Shown: positions 29,924 through 40,209 of the stretch, piece after piece
Position numbering within the stretch: the first letter of the stretch is position 1
Layout: the number at the start of each line of letters is the position of its first letter
NCBI GenBank assembly: GCA_016192035.1
Contig: JACPUW010000002.1
Coordinates: 1-64,000 of the forward strand
DNA: 64,000 nucleotides
Reading direction: 5' to 3'
DNA from: Bacteroidota bacterium
GTDB taxonomy: Bacteria; Bacteroidota; Bacteroidia; CAILMK01; JACPUW01
Made by a program: the position numbers and the translations under genes
The notes under the pieces: model-generated
Told to the model about the DNA's origin: nothing
The model's database searches: none
The model's input: only the letters and a program-made list of their open reading frames with translations

Positions 29924-32900
29924 GTGACATTAGCTAAGCCTTACATCAGGTCGCTGGCCATTTTGGTTTCTTTTTCGGCTTTTGCCCAAGTGGCACAGGT
30001 GCATGATTCAATGCCTGGCAACCAGGCCCAGGTGCCTTTCTTCTCAAGCCTGGCCAATGACGATCCTGACACCACAAAGAAAAAGCTCAGGTTTCCCCTA
30101 AAGAAAGACCATAAACCGGGTGATGGAAAAGACCACCCGCTAGACCTTGACGATTCCAAGCTCATAACAAAAAGTACGGACTACGATACATCCACGGGGG
30201 AGTTTGTGGTGAACAGACGCTTGGGCGACTCCACCGAACTGGGTGGCAACGAACGTTATACCCTGGATGAGTACATGCGCAAGTCAAATGACGAGTACAT
30301 GAAAAACTACTTCAGGGGCAGGAGCATGGCCCACAATTTCACGGCCAATTCCAATTCCCTGCTCAATTTCAAAATCAAATCGGACGTGCTGAAGGATGTG
30401 CTGGGTGAGGAATTTGTGGACATAAAACCTCAGGGAAGTGCCGAGCTCATTTTCATGTATGAAATCAACAAGGTGGAGAACCCAGCCTGGCCCGTGAGGG
30501 TGCAGCGGCAGGGCCAATTTAAGTTTGACCAAAAGATACGGCTTAGCGTGGCAGGCAAGATTGGCGACAAGATTAACCTGAACCTCAATTTTGATACGGA
30601 AACCAATTTTGAATTTGACAACCAAATCAAACTCAATTTCCAGGGCAAGGAAGACGATATAATCAAGAACCTGGAGGCCGGCAATGTGTCCATGCCGGTA
30701 AACGGCTCATTGATCACGGGCAGCACCAACCTCTTTGGCCTAAAGTCCACCCTGCAATTTGGAAGGATGACAGTGACTACCGTGCTATCCAGGCAACAAA
30801 CAGAGCGCAAGGAGATAACAGTGGACGGTGGGGCACAGAAAACGGCCTTTCGCATTCCGGCCAACGAGTACGATGCCAACAAGCACTTTTTTCTAAGCCA
30901 ATACTTTAGAAACAACTACAATGACTGGGCCAGCAACTCTCCACTGGTCATGTCGCCGGTACAGATTACCCGTGTGGAAGTGTGGGTAACCAATTTCAAC
31001 GGCAGGCCGCAAGAAACGCGCAACATGGTGGCGTTTATGGACATGGGCGAAAAGGGCCAAGATGAATATGGCGAATCGAATATGCACTACACCAACGGGG
31101 AGGTGTTTGGAGAGAATGTAACCAACCTGTTTGAAGGACCTGCCAATGATGCAAACACCCTATTTGAGGATGTGCTGTATGCCAATGGCAAAGCCGAAAG
31201 GGCGCGAAGCCTCACCACGGTAGGCTCCGTATTGTCCGACGAGAGTTTTGCAGATCCTGCCTTTGCCAAAGGGGTGGACTACACCATCATAGCCAATGTG
31301 CGCAAACTGGACCCAAGTGAATTTAAGCTGCACGACCGTATGGGCTACATATCACTGCGCTCGCCCCTGCCCGACAATGCTGTGCTGGCAGTGGCCTTTG
31401 AATATACGCTCAACGGTGAAACCCGCCAGGTAGGGGAATTTTCACGCGACATACCCTCCAACCCATCTGACCCCAACGTGCTATTTCTCAAAATGCTCAA
31501 GTCTGAACAGATACGCACGGACCTGCCCGTGTGGGACCTGATGATGAAAAACGTGTATGCCCTGGGATCAAACAGGATTGAGGAACAAGATTTTAGGCTT
31601 GACGTGGTATATGCCCATGACGAGAGCGCGACCGACGTGCCCTACATACCCGAACCCAATGAACCCAAACTGAACGGCAAACAGCTCATTAGGGTCATGG
31701 GGGTGGACAAGATCAACCGCCAGCAGCAGCCCTCACCCGATGGGGTATTTGACTTTGTGCCCAACCTGACCATTGACGTGGAAAATGGGTTTGTGTATCT
31801 CCCGGTGCTGGAGCCATTTGGCACCCACCTAGAGGCGCAATTTGCCGATAAGGACCTGGCCAAGGATTATGTGTATCGCGCCCTATATGACTCCATCCAA
31901 CAGATAGCCCTGCAAGACGCTTATTACAACAAGTTTTTCTTGAAGGGCTTTTTCAAGGGTACTTCGGGTGATGAAATTCCACTCAACGCTTTCAATATTC
32001 AGCAAGGATCGGTAAAAGTGACTGCGGGAGGCGTGGAATTAGTAGAAAACCAGGACTATAGGGTGGACTACGCCCTGGGTAGGGTGAAGATATTAAATGA
32101 ATCCATCCTAAGTTCTGGCCAGCAAATCACCGTGTCGCATGAGAGTACCCCCTTTATGGCCATGCAGAAATCGCTTATGGGTACGCGGCTAGACTACAAG
32201 ATAAGTGAGGATTTTGGCTTGGGAGGCACCTTGCTCCACCTGCGCGAAAGGCCCATGACCCAAAAAGTGAACCTGGGCGATGAACCCATACGAAACACCA
32301 TATACGGACTTGACGGTCGCTACCGCACCGACTCGCGAATGCTCACCCGCTGGGTAAACCGGCTTCCGTTTATTGATACCAAAGAAAAATCGGAAATCAG
32401 CCTGAGTGGTGAATTCGCGCACCTAATACCGGGCTACCCCAAAATATTGGGGCCTACGGGCACCTCATATATTGATGATTTTGAAGGGAGCGAAATACCA
32501 TATGACCTGCGGTTGGGCGTGATAAACTGGACCTTGGCCTCTACTCCACAAGGCCAGCCTCAAATATTCCCCCAAGCCACTACCCTGGACGCTGACCTGC
32601 GCAACAACTATAAAAGGGGCAAACTGACCTGGTATATCCTAGACCCTTTGTTCTATGATGACCGCTCACAAACCCCCGCCCACATAAGCCGTGACATAGC
32701 GCAACGCAGCAACCATTATGTGCGCCAGGTGCGTCAAACGGAGGTATTCCCACAGCTCGACCTGCCCATCACGGCCATACCCACCCAGCCCACCTTAGAC
32801 CTGGCCTATTTCCCCAGGGAGCGCGGCCCCTACAACTATGACCATGCCGCTATGGACGAAAATGGCTTCCTGCGCAACCCACAGGGCAACTGGGCCGGTA

Positions 32901-35900
32901 TCATGCGCAAGATTGAAACCATAAACTTTGAGGCTGCCAACATAGAGTACCTGGAGTTTTGGCTACTGGATCCTTTTATCTATGACCCTAATGCGGCAGG
33001 CGGTGATTTCTACCTACACCTGGGCCAAGTATCTGAAGACGTGCTGCAAGACGGGCGCAAGTCATTTGAACAGGGGCTTCCACCGGATGGCACCACCAAC
33101 AACACCGTGACAAACAGCTACGGACGTACCGCCACCATACCCAATATAAACCATGCTTTTTCTAATGACCCGGCGGCCAGGGAATTTCAGGACCTGGGCC
33201 TGGATGGGCTCAACGATGTGGACGAGTCGGGCCAGTTTGACTCAGTGTTCCTGGCAAAGATCAAGGCAGCCCATGGCGAAGGCTCCAGGGCATACAAAAG
33301 GGCACTCAAAGACCCATCGGCCGACAACTACCGGTACTTTAGGGGAACGGCCCTGGATGAGGCCGAGATGAGCATACTGGACCGATACAAGGAATTTAGC
33401 CATCCACAGGGCAACTCCCCCACGGCTGGCGAGAGTGGCGACTGGCCAGAGGGTTTCCCTACTTCGGCCAAGCTGAGCCCCGACGATGAGGATATTAACA
33501 GGGACTTCACGCTCAATACAACAGAAGCCTACTATCAGTACAAGGTGTCACTCAGGCCTGAAGACATGGTGGTGGGCCAGAACTACCTCACCGATATACT
33601 TGAGGCCCGCGTGACCCTGCTCAATGGCAAGACAGAAACCGTGAAATGGTACCAATTCAAGGTTCCCATTACCCAGTACCAGCGAAAGGTGGGGCCTATT
33701 TCAGGATTTAAATCCATACAGTTTATGCGCATGGCACTCACTGGGTTCCAAGATTCGGTGGTATGCCGGTTTGCCCAGCTCCAGTTGGTTCGGGCTGACT
33801 GGCGGCGCTATTTGTTTGACCTTACCCAGCCGGGTGAAGTGGTGACCACCGACCCTTCGAGCAACACGGTATTTGACATATCAACCGTGAACATAGAAGA
33901 AAACAGCCGACGGAGCCCCGTGGTCTATACCGTACCCCCAGGCATACTACGTGAACTCACTGCCACCAATATTCAGCAGACCCAAATGAACGAACAGTCA
34001 CTGGCACTGAGGGTTTGCAACTTGGAGGACGGCGATGCACGGGCAGTGTTTAAGACTACGCAGTTTGACGTGCGGCAGTTCAAGCGCTTGCGCATGTTTG
34101 TCCATGCCGAAGGCGAAAACCTGCGCGACAATGAGCTGACCCTGTTTCTACGCCTGGGCACCGACCTCACCGGCCATTACTATGAATATGAATTCCCACT
34201 AAAGGTGACACCCTATGGCACAATAGACCCCGAATCTATTTGGCCCCTGGAAAACGAAATCAACCTACTGCTAGAAGAGCTGTACAATGCCAAGATAGCC
34301 CGTGACGCAGCGGGACATCCTTTTAATCAGCTATATACCCAGTATGACAGTGAGGGTCGGGGCATCATCACGGTGCTGGGCAACCCCAACCTGAGCAACC
34401 TGCGCACCCTAATGATAGGCATACGTAACCCCAGGGCATCAAATAACCCCTTTGACCCGGAGGATGACGGCATGCCCAAATGCGGGGAAGTGTGGGCCAA
34501 CGAGCTGCGCTTGACCGATTTTGACCAACAAGGTGGATGGGCAGCCAATGCACGAATAAAGGCCACGCTGGCCGATTTTGCACAGGTGGACGTGGTGGGG
34601 CACCGCAAGACCATAGGGTTTGGCGGCATAGAGCAAACCCTACTTGAGCGCAGCCAAGAAGATGAACGGGGCATTGACCTGCGTTCCAGTTTTGCACTTG
34701 ACAAGTTTTTCCCTGATAAATCAGGTATAAAACTGCCCATGTATTTTGACTATTCGCAGAAAAATATCCGGCCACGGTTTAACCCCTTGCAGCCCGACGT
34801 GCTCCTGGAGGCCACGCTGGCATCTATGGTGGGCGATGCGCGGCGCGACCTGCTTGACAGGGTGGAAACCGTGGAGATGCGGCGCAGCTTAAATTTTGTG
34901 AACGTGCAAAAAAGCCGCACCAACCCCACGTCAAAGCCCATGCCCTGGGACATTTCAAACTTTACCGGTACCTATAAGTTTACCGAGGTGGTAAAACATG
35001 ATATTTTTACTACCTATGACAGCACCCGGAGCTACACGGGCATCATAGGGTATAGCTATAACTTTAAGCAAAACAACTGGAAACCACTGAAGAAACTGGC
35101 AAAATACAAATGGCTACAGTTGGTATCAGACTTTAACCTGAACTACGTCCCTACCAGTTTTTCATTTCAGGGCACCCTCGACCGAAGATATAACACGCTG
35201 CTATTCAGAAACAATGACAATATAGAATCACTCATTCCGCCCAACTATAACAAAACGTTCAAATTTGACCGCAACTATAATTTTAGGTATAACCTGACCC
35301 AGGGGCTGAAACTTGCCTATACGGCACAGGCACAATCTATAATAGACGAACCTGAAGGGCCACTGAATACCAGGTCAAAACGAGATACGGTTTGGGACAA
35401 CCTGGCCAGCTTGGGCAGGCCCCAGCAGTTTAGCCAGAGCGTAAACCTGAACTATGCCATACCCATCAACAAACTTCCCTTGATGGATTTCGTAAATGCG
35501 TCGGCTGACTACAAGGGTGGATACGCGTGGCGTGCCGCCCCGCCGGTGGCCGATAGTTTGGGCAATACCATTTCAAACTCTGCGGCTTACGGACTCAATA
35601 CTTCCTTGAATTTTGTTACCCTGTACAACAAGTCGGTGTTTCTGCGCACCATAAATTCTGACCGCAGCAATGCCGAACGGCTGCAGCGCGAGCGGGAGAA
35701 AAAACAAAAGGACAAGGATGAGGAAGAAAGCATAGACGTCAATGAGGAAACCGAGGATGAGGACAGCGAAGACGAGTTTCCGCTAGTAAACCAGGGATTG
35801 CTCAAGTTGCTGGAAAAATCATTGCGCATTGGCATGATGGCCCGCAGTTTTAACATGAACTACCAGGTGAACGAGGGCACCGAATTGCCGGGTTTTATGC

Positions 35901-37243
35901 CCAATCCGGGCCCTGGCGGAAATGACCTGGGCCTAAATGCGCCTGGATGGGGTTTTGTATTTGGCTCACAGGCCGATATACGGCCAAAGGCCGCCACAAA
36001 TGGCTGGATGACCCTGCAAGAAAACCAATTAAATTTCTATAGGAAAACCTACACCGACAACATTACCGGCAATGCGGTGCTGGAGCCATTCAAGGCATTC
36101 AGGATCACGGTTGACTTTAACCGCAGGTTTGCCAGTTCGCTGCAAGAGAATTTTAGAAACCAGCCAAATCCTGATGGAACACCCAATTTTCTTGGCCTGG
36201 GCACACTGGAAACCGGTAGCCTGAGCATGTCGTTCAACACGATACGGACGGCGTTTGACAAGCCCGAGTTACTGGAAGGCAACACCATGAAGTACGCCAG
36301 CCACCCACTCATGGAGCAGTTTGAAGACAATCGATATGCCATTTCGCAGCGGATAGCTCAGGAAAGGGGCATCACCTCGGTGGACGACTCTACGGGATAT
36401 ACCAAAGGGTACGGGCCGTTTTCGCAAGATGTGTTGGTGCCTTCGTTCTTGGCCGCCGTGACCGGAAAAACAGCCGGCGAGGTGCAACTAAGTCCATTTT
36501 GGAGCATTCCCATGCCTAACTGGAGGCTCACGTACAGCGGGTTGGCACAGCTTGACTGGGCAAAGAAGTTTCTTCGGTCGGCCAACATAAACCACTCATA
36601 CCGATCTACCTATGCGGTGTCCAACTACACGTCGTCGCTAGAATATGAGCGCAGCATAGGCACACACCCCGATGCCCTGGAAACCGGCCAGGATTACCTG
36701 TCAGAAGTACAGATACAGCAGGTAAGCATCACCGAACAGTTTGCCCCGTTTATAGGAGTGGACGTGACCTGGAAAAACAACTGGAGTACCAAAGTGGAAT
36801 ACCAAAAATCTAGGACCATAGCCTTCAATTTCATCAACTTCCAAATGCAGGAGATGACCCAGAGCAGTTTTGTGATAGGAATAGGCTACCGCACCCGCGA
36901 ACTGGTGATGCCCGTAAAGTACCAGGGCAAAAAATGGGTGCTCGAAAACGATTTCAACTTTAGGTGTGACATATCCATACGCGATAACCGCCAGTCACTC
37001 TGGATGCTGGACAAGGATGTGGAGCAAAGCCCTAACCTACAGGACGAAGAGGAAAACAGCAATGTGACAGTGGCCGGCAACCGCTTGATAAACATAGCGC
37101 CGACCATAGATTACGCCATTGATAAAAACCTGAACCTAAGGATATTCTATACACGCAACGTAACGGTGCCCTATATCCTGGATTCGTTTCCCCGAAAAAA
37201 CACCACTTTTGGGTTTAGCCTGCGCTATACCCTTGGAGGATAG
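29924..37243 (+). CDS. sprA: T9SS translocon outer-membrane protein SprA
   Basis: A 2439-residue protein, the usual size for SprA/Sov, the giant beta barrel that is the conducting pore of the type IX secretion system and is needed for gliding in flavobacteria. A GTG start (29924) gives a signal-peptide-like region with ILVSFSAFAQ. Typical blocks include GQFKFDQKIRLSVAGKIGDK, FDTETNFEFDNQIKLNF, EAGNVSMPVNGSLITGS, and the barrel-closing aromatic C-terminus FGFSLRYTLGG. An acidic stretch rich in E, D and K sits near residue 1925. The gene follows ruvA by 12 bases. It exports the type A and type B proteins found elsewhere in this window. Confidence 0.95.
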   Translation: MTLAKPYIRSLAILVSFSAFAQVAQVHDSMPGNQAQVPFFSSLANDDPDTTKKKLRFPLKKDHKPGDGKDHPLDLDDSKLITKSTDYDTSTGEFVVNRRLGDSTELGGNERYTLDEYMRKSNDEYMKNYFRGRSMAHNFTANSNSLLNFKIKSDVLKDVLGEEFVDIKPQGSAELIFMYEINKVENPAWPVRVQRQGQFKFDQKIRLSVAGKIGDKINLNLNFDTETNFEFDNQIKLNFQGKEDDIIKNLEAGNVSMPVNGSLITGSTNLFGLKSTLQFGRMTVTTVLSRQQTERKEITVDGGAQKTAFRIPANEYDANKHFFLSQYFRNNYNDWASNSPLVMSPVQITRVEVWVTNFNGRPQETRNMVAFMDMGEKGQDEYGESNMHYTNGEVFGENVTNLFEGPANDANTLFEDVLYANGKAERARSLTTVGSVLSDESFADPAFAKGVDYTIIANVRKLDPSEFKLHDRMGYISLRSPLPDNAVLAVAFEYTLNGETRQVGEFSRDIPSNPSDPNVLFLKMLKSEQIRTDLPVWDLMMKNVYALGSNRIEEQDFRLDVVYAHDESATDVPYIPEPNEPKLNGKQLIRVMGVDKINRQQQPSPDGVFDFVPNLTIDVENGFVYLPVLEPFGTHLEAQFADKDLAKDYVYRALYDSIQQIALQDAYYNKFFLKGFFKGTSGDEIPLNAFNIQQGSVKVTAGGVELVENQDYRVDYALGRVKILNESILSSGQQITVSHESTPFMAMQKSLMGTRLDYKISEDFGLGGTLLHLRERPMTQKVNLGDEPIRNTIYGLDGRYRTDSRMLTRWVNRLPFIDTKEKSEISLSGEFAHLIPGYPKILGPTGTSYIDDFEGSEIPYDLRLGVINWTLASTPQGQPQIFPQATTLDADLRNNYKRGKLTWYILDPLFYDDRSQTPAHISRDIAQRSNHYVRQVRQTEVFPQLDLPITAIPTQPTLDLAYFPRERGPYNYDHAAMDENGFLRNPQGNWAGIMRKIETINFEAANIEYLEFWLLDPFIYDPNAAGGDFYLHLGQVSEDVLQDGRKSFEQGLPPDGTTNNTVTNSYGRTATIPNINHAFSNDPAAREFQDLGLDGLNDVDESGQFDSVFLAKIKAAHGEGSRAYKRALKDPSADNYRYFRGTALDEAEMSILDRYKEFSHPQGNSPTAGESGDWPEGFPTSAKLSPDDEDINRDFTLNTTEAYYQYKVSLRPEDMVVGQNYLTDILEARVTLLNGKTETVKWYQFKVPITQYQRKVGPISGFKSIQFMRMALTGFQDSVVCRFAQLQLVRADWRRYLFDLTQPGEVVTTDPSSNTVFDISTVNIEENSRRSPVVYTVPPGILRELTATNIQQTQMNEQSLALRVCNLEDGDARAVFKTTQFDVRQFKRLRMFVHAEGENLRDNELTLFLRLGTDLTGHYYEYEFPLKVTPYGTIDPESIWPLENEINLLLEELYNAKIARDAAGHPFNQLYTQYDSEGRGIITVLGNPNLSNLRTLMIGIRNPRASNNPFDPEDDGMPKCGEVWANELRLTDFDQQGGWAANARIKATLADFAQVDVVGHRKTIGFGGIEQTLLERSQEDERGIDLRSSFALDKFFPDKSGIKLPMYFDYSQKNIRPRFNPLQPDVLLEATLASMVGDARRDLLDRVETVEMRRSLNFVNVQKSRTNPTSKPMPWDISNFTGTYKFTEVVKHDIFTTYDSTRSYTGIIGYSYNFKQNNWKPLKKLAKYKWLQLVSDFNLNYVPTSFSFQGTLDRRYNTLLFRNNDNIESLIPPNYNKTFKFDRNYNFRYNLTQGLKLAYTAQAQSIIDEPEGPLNTRSKRDTVWDNLASLGRPQQFSQSVNLNYAIPINKLPLMDFVNASADYKGGYAWRAAPPVADSLGNTISNSAAYGLNTSLNFVTLYNKSVFLRTINSDRSNAERLQREREKKQKDKDEEESIDVNEETEDEDSEDEFPLVNQGLLKLLEKSLRIGMMARSFNMNYQVNEGTELPGFMPNPGPGGNDLGLNAPGWGFVFGSQADIRPKAATNGWMTLQENQLNFYRKTYTDNITGNAVLEPFKAFRITVDFNRRFASSLQENFRNQPNPDGTPNFLGLGTLETGSLSMSFNTIRTAFDKPELLEGNTMKYASHPLMEQFEDNRYAISQRIAQERGITSVDDSTGYTKGYGPFSQDVLVPSFLAAVTGKTAGEVQLSPFWSIPMPNWRLTYSGLAQLDWAKKFLRSANINHSYRSTYAVSNYTSSLEYERSIGTHPDALETGQDYLSEVQIQQVSITEQFAPFIGVDVTWKNNWSTKVEYQKSRTIAFNFINFQMQEMTQSSFVIGIGYRTRELVMPVKYQGKKWVLENDFNFRCDISIRDNRQSLWMLDKDVEQSPNLQDEEENSNVTVAGNRLINIAPTIDYAIDKNLNLRIFYTRNVTVPYILDSFPRKNTTFGFSLRYTLGG

Positions 37244-37256
37244 GTACATGTGCCGC

Positions 37257-37720
37257 CTATGGCTTGTCCTTTTCCTCACGATTTCTGAATTTTAACACCC
37301 AAACCGGGCAGGGTTGGCCTCCATAAGGAAATTCGTCAGGTGTAATAATTGTTTCCAATCTATCTGTACGGTATTGTTCTATAATCGCAAATAGAGATGA
37401 TTGCATCAAGGTTGTAAAATCTCTGCTGCATTTTAACATTTCGCGCACCTTTATCCTGAAATACCGAGAATAGCTCGGCTGTTCGGGATCCGGTCAATTC
37501 TTGCCCGGCATATATATTTTTAAGGTGCAGGTCTATGGTATCGCTCTCCTTAACAAACAACTCCCCCCATTTGCTTTTGCGTAAGCCATACGGTTTGCCC
37601 GTCCATATACACATCAAGCCGTGCCTGCCCCTCGGGGCTATGGCAGATAATGATTCCACTCAATTGCCTATCTCGTTTTGACCGCTTGTCCCAGGTTTTC
37701 CATAGTCAAAGATTGTTGTG
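37257..37720 (-). pseudogene. Frameshifted remnant of a RhuM-family (virulence-associated) gene
   Basis: On the minus strand one frame reads SGIIICHSPEGQARLDVYMD followed by GQTVWLTQKQM, a clear RhuM N-terminus. A run of six G at about 37563-37569 breaks it; with five G the frame continues as MGELFVKESDTIDLHLKNIY and then AGQEL, FQDKGARNVKMQQRFYNLDA and IISI, again RhuM. After that the similarity stops: the expected GYRV region is missing and a stop follows. A further open stretch (EQYRTDRLETIITPDEFPYG to the stop at 37257) is in another frame and I do not recognise it. There is no start codon upstream of the first block before a stop. RhuM proteins are common cargo of accessory islands, often next to restriction or toxin genes. 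Confidence 0.75.
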
Positions 37721-37966
37721 CTCTACCTGCCAGTCTTTTTATAAAGTATTCTGGCGTTTCCCTTTAAGTCCATTAACCGTCAGAAATACAACCGAATATA
37801 AGGAAGAGCGCCCAGCGGTTTACCACTTACACCCCTCTTGGGCTACTGCTGCCAAAGAAGCTGACGAGTGGCCTTGGATAGGGGCCTTTGGGCCAGTGCC
37901 GTTTGGTTTACACATCATGGCAAGGCATAAAACCTTGTTGGGCAACATGCGAAAAACGACCGTAAC
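37721..37966. other. Gap between the RhuM remnant and the restriction endonuclease gene
   Basis: About 250 bases with short open frames that have no coding character and no similarity I recognise. No transposase or attachment-site repeat is seen. It borders a drop in GC content that begins at the endonuclease promoter. Confidence 0.4.
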
Positions 37967-37996
37967 TTGAAAAATGACAACTAAGGTTTAACTTTA
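37967..37996 (+). promoter_or_regulatory. Promoter of the restriction endonuclease gene
   Basis: TTG at 37967-37969 is followed after 19 bases by TAACTTTA (37989-37996), one mismatch from TAnnTTTG. The spacing is the Bacteroidota optimum. The ATG is 19 bases downstream. Confidence 0.5.
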
Positions 37997-38015
37997 CGAC
38001 CTTTCTAAAAAGCAT

Positions 38016-38777
38016 ATGGCAAATAGGTACTTGGACTTTATATCGGACGAACATCTTTTAAGTTGTATCAAAAACCTTCATGACTCCTACGTGAAAGCAA
38101 AGGAAAACGTGAGTAAGAAGAAGTTTTACAACAACAAAATCGACACTTTCAAACTGACTTTTGACGCTCATTTCAACAATCTAAGCGAGAAAAGTGTGAT
38201 TGAGACTGAGATTCTTCGACAGATTGACAAATCCATTAACAACTCAATTGGGACATTTCATGAACAAGTACTAGGCGGAATTAAAGGTTATGAAAGGGGA
38301 AACCTAAGTGGCTTTGATATTAAAGCAAAAGACGACACACTTTTTGCCGACATTAAGAATAAGCACAATACAATGAACAGTAGTGCCGCAGAAGCATTGT
38401 TTCAAAAACTAGCCCGTTACGCAGACGACTACAAAAAAGCAAAGTGTTATTGGGTGCAAATTTTAGCCAAGGGAAGTTTCAATGAACCTTGGACAGGCGA
38501 CATAAATGGTAAGGAGTACAGTCATAGCAGAGTTTTCAAAATTTCAGGCGACCAATTTTATTACCTATTAACAGGTAAAGAAACAGCCTTCTTTGAATTG
38601 TACCAGGCACTCCCAAATGCCATAAAGGACTTCTTGAGTGAGCAGAAAAAACAGAAAGCAACTGAAAACTCAGCACTATCTGAAATAGAATCACAAATAA
38701 CAGATAGCGGTCGCTCAATTTTCAATGAAATAACATTTGAAAATTTTAGCTACTACTTAGGCTTTGATAAGCTATAA
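38016..38777 (+). CDS. Type II restriction endonuclease, Eco47II/Sau96I-like
   Basis: A 253-residue protein. The segment GNLSGFDIKAKDDTLFADIK followed by NKHNTMNSSAAEALFQKLAR matches the catalytic core of the Eco47II family: the D of FDIKAKDD, the D of FADIK and its K form a PD-(D/E)xK-like site. KAKCYWVQILAKGSFNEPW follows as in that family. Relatives cut GGWCC or GGNCC sites; the exact site here is inferred. It converges with the methyltransferase gene and overlaps it by 25 bases at the 3' ends. The coding sequence is clearly AT-rich compared with sprA and murI, which suggests recent acquisition. Confidence 0.75.
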   Translation: MANRYLDFISDEHLLSCIKNLHDSYVKAKENVSKKKFYNNKIDTFKLTFDAHFNNLSEKSVIETEILRQIDKSINNSIGTFHEQVLGGIKGYERGNLSGFDIKAKDDTLFADIKNKHNTMNSSAAEALFQKLARYADDYKKAKCYWVQILAKGSFNEPWTGDINGKEYSHSRVFKISGDQFYYLLTGKETAFFELYQALPNAIKDFLSEQKKQKATENSALSEIESQITDSGRSIFNEITFENFSYYLGFDKL

Positions 38778-39991
38778 TACTCATTCAGAAATTTCACAAC
38801 AGAATATCCTAATTCCTGTCCAAGATTGACAGGCACAGCGTTTCCTATTTGCTTGTATTGTTGTGCTGTAGAACCTACAAACTTCCATTCATCAGGAAAG
38901 GTTTGTATTCTAGCATATTCCCTAACTGTAAATGGTCTAGTATGGTCAGGGTGACATCTTTCTGTTTGTTTTTGAGCAGGACTGCAAGTAAGAGTTAGTG
39001 AAGGTTCGTCCCAACCAATTCTTCTTGCCATTCCAGTTTTTCCTCCTCCGAGATAAAAACTGCCGCCCATGTATTCCTTCTGTACGTCAATTGGTAAATC
39101 TCTCCAATAGCCTTTAGGTGGAACCATGTCAAGCACTCTTTTCTTGTATTCAGGATAAGTAGCTCCCTTTGACTTAGGAACATCGCAATCAAATAGCTCA
39201 CCCTTTTTAAGAGCATCCTTCAGGTTATAAATTTTCTTGTGTGGTTTTGGGTAATTGAAGTCAATATCAACATCCTTTCTAACTCCAACCAAAATCAAAC
39301 GTTCACGTTTTTGCGGAACTCTGTAATGGATTGCTTTTAAGACTTCCACAGGAACAACTCGGTATCCGATTTCGTCTAAAATGGAAATCATCCCAGCCAA
39401 GGTTTTTCCCTTTTCATGACTTAAAAGCCCTCTTACATTTTCACCAATGCAAATAACAGGATTCACTTCTTGGACAACTCGGGCGAACTCGTAAAATAAG
39501 GTACCTCTTGCATCATTTAACCCTAGTTTTTTTCCCGCATAACTAAAAGATTGACAAGGAAATCCACCAGTTACAACATCTACTTTGTCTTTATATTCAG
39601 TAAATGAGTAATCTTTAATATCGCCTTCTAACACTTTCCAATTTGGACGGTTATAACGAAGAGTTTGACAAGCCCATTTATCAATTTCATTGAGTGCTAC
39701 ACATTTTAGACCTGACTTTTCTAACCCAACAGCAAGGCCTCCTGCGCCTGCAAATAATTCTAGCACACTATATTCATGATTCGGCTCTACACAGTTAGAA
39801 ATATCATCATCGAAATTCTCGTCAAACAGAGATCCAAGAAGTGTTTGAACATCTTGTTTACGGTAAACTCTATAATTTGAAACAGGCTCTCGAACTGCAT
39901 TTAAGATGCCTTCTCTATCCCATCTTCTGAGAGTTTCTTTACTTTTACCTACGAGTTCAGAAGTTTCTGACAATGAATAATAGTCGCTCAT
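38753..39991 (-). CDS. C5 cytosine DNA methyltransferase with N-terminal MerR-like helix-turn-helix
   Basis: A 412-residue enzyme. Residues 1-50 form a winged-helix/MerR-type DNA-binding domain (YSLSETSELVGKSKETLRRW, then YRVYRKQDV), and the catalytic part follows: motif I LELFAGAGG at 77-85, motif IV GGFPCQS with the catalytic C146, ENVRG, QKRERLILVG and motif X KQIGNAVPVNLG. The target-recognition region (GGSFYLGGGKTGMARRIGWD, then LTLTCSPAQKQTERCHPD) resembles methylases of GGWCC/GGNCC systems, in agreement with the neighbouring endonuclease. The N-terminal helix-turn-helix probably lets it repress its own promoter or that of the endonuclease, replacing a separate controller protein. AT-rich like its partner. 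Confidence 0.88.
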   Translation of the reverse strand: MSDYYSLSETSELVGKSKETLRRWDREGILNAVREPVSNYRVYRKQDVQTLLGSLFDENFDDDISNCVEPNHEYSVLELFAGAGGLAVGLEKSGLKCVALNEIDKWACQTLRYNRPNWKVLEGDIKDYSFTEYKDKVDVVTGGFPCQSFSYAGKKLGLNDARGTLFYEFARVVQEVNPVICIGENVRGLLSHEKGKTLAGMISILDEIGYRVVPVEVLKAIHYRVPQKRERLILVGVRKDVDIDFNYPKPHKKIYNLKDALKKGELFDCDVPKSKGATYPEYKKRVLDMVPPKGYWRDLPIDVQKEYMGGSFYLGGGKTGMARRIGWDEPSLTLTCSPAQKQTERCHPDHTRPFTVREYARIQTFPDEWKFVGSTAQQYKQIGNAVPVNLGQELGYSVVKFLNEYYSLSKPK

Positions 39992-40024
39992 ATAACCAAG
40001 TTATCAAACCTTACACAATGGTTA

Positions 40025-40056
40025 CAAATATAACGGACATTTTTGAAAGAAAACAA
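40025..40056 (-). promoter_or_regulatory. Promoter of the methyltransferase gene
   Basis: On the minus strand TTG (40056-40054) is followed after 21 bases by TATATTTG (40032-40025), an exact -7 match. The ATG at 39991 is 33 bases further. If the MerR-like domain is an operator-binding repressor, its site should be within or next to this stretch. Confidence 0.6.
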
Positions 40057-40209
40057 CTCGAAAAAGAAAAAATGCATGATTGCCCAACATTGATTTTGCG
40101 TAAAGCAGGTGAAAGTGCTGATATGAAACGAATTGCAGTAAACTAATTTTTCGTTTGGCAGACAGTGAAGTGACATATAATCCCGCACCACGCATAGCCG
40201 GGTCCGTTG

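Noticed and set aside
37650-37970. A 106-codon plus-strand frame before the restriction endonuclease gene
   Set aside because: It lies antisense to the RhuM remnant for part of its length and its sequence has no coding character.
39840-39991. A separate controller protein gene in the restriction-modification island
   Set aside because: The helix-turn-helix is in one unbroken frame with the methyltransferase; no separate start or stop divides them.
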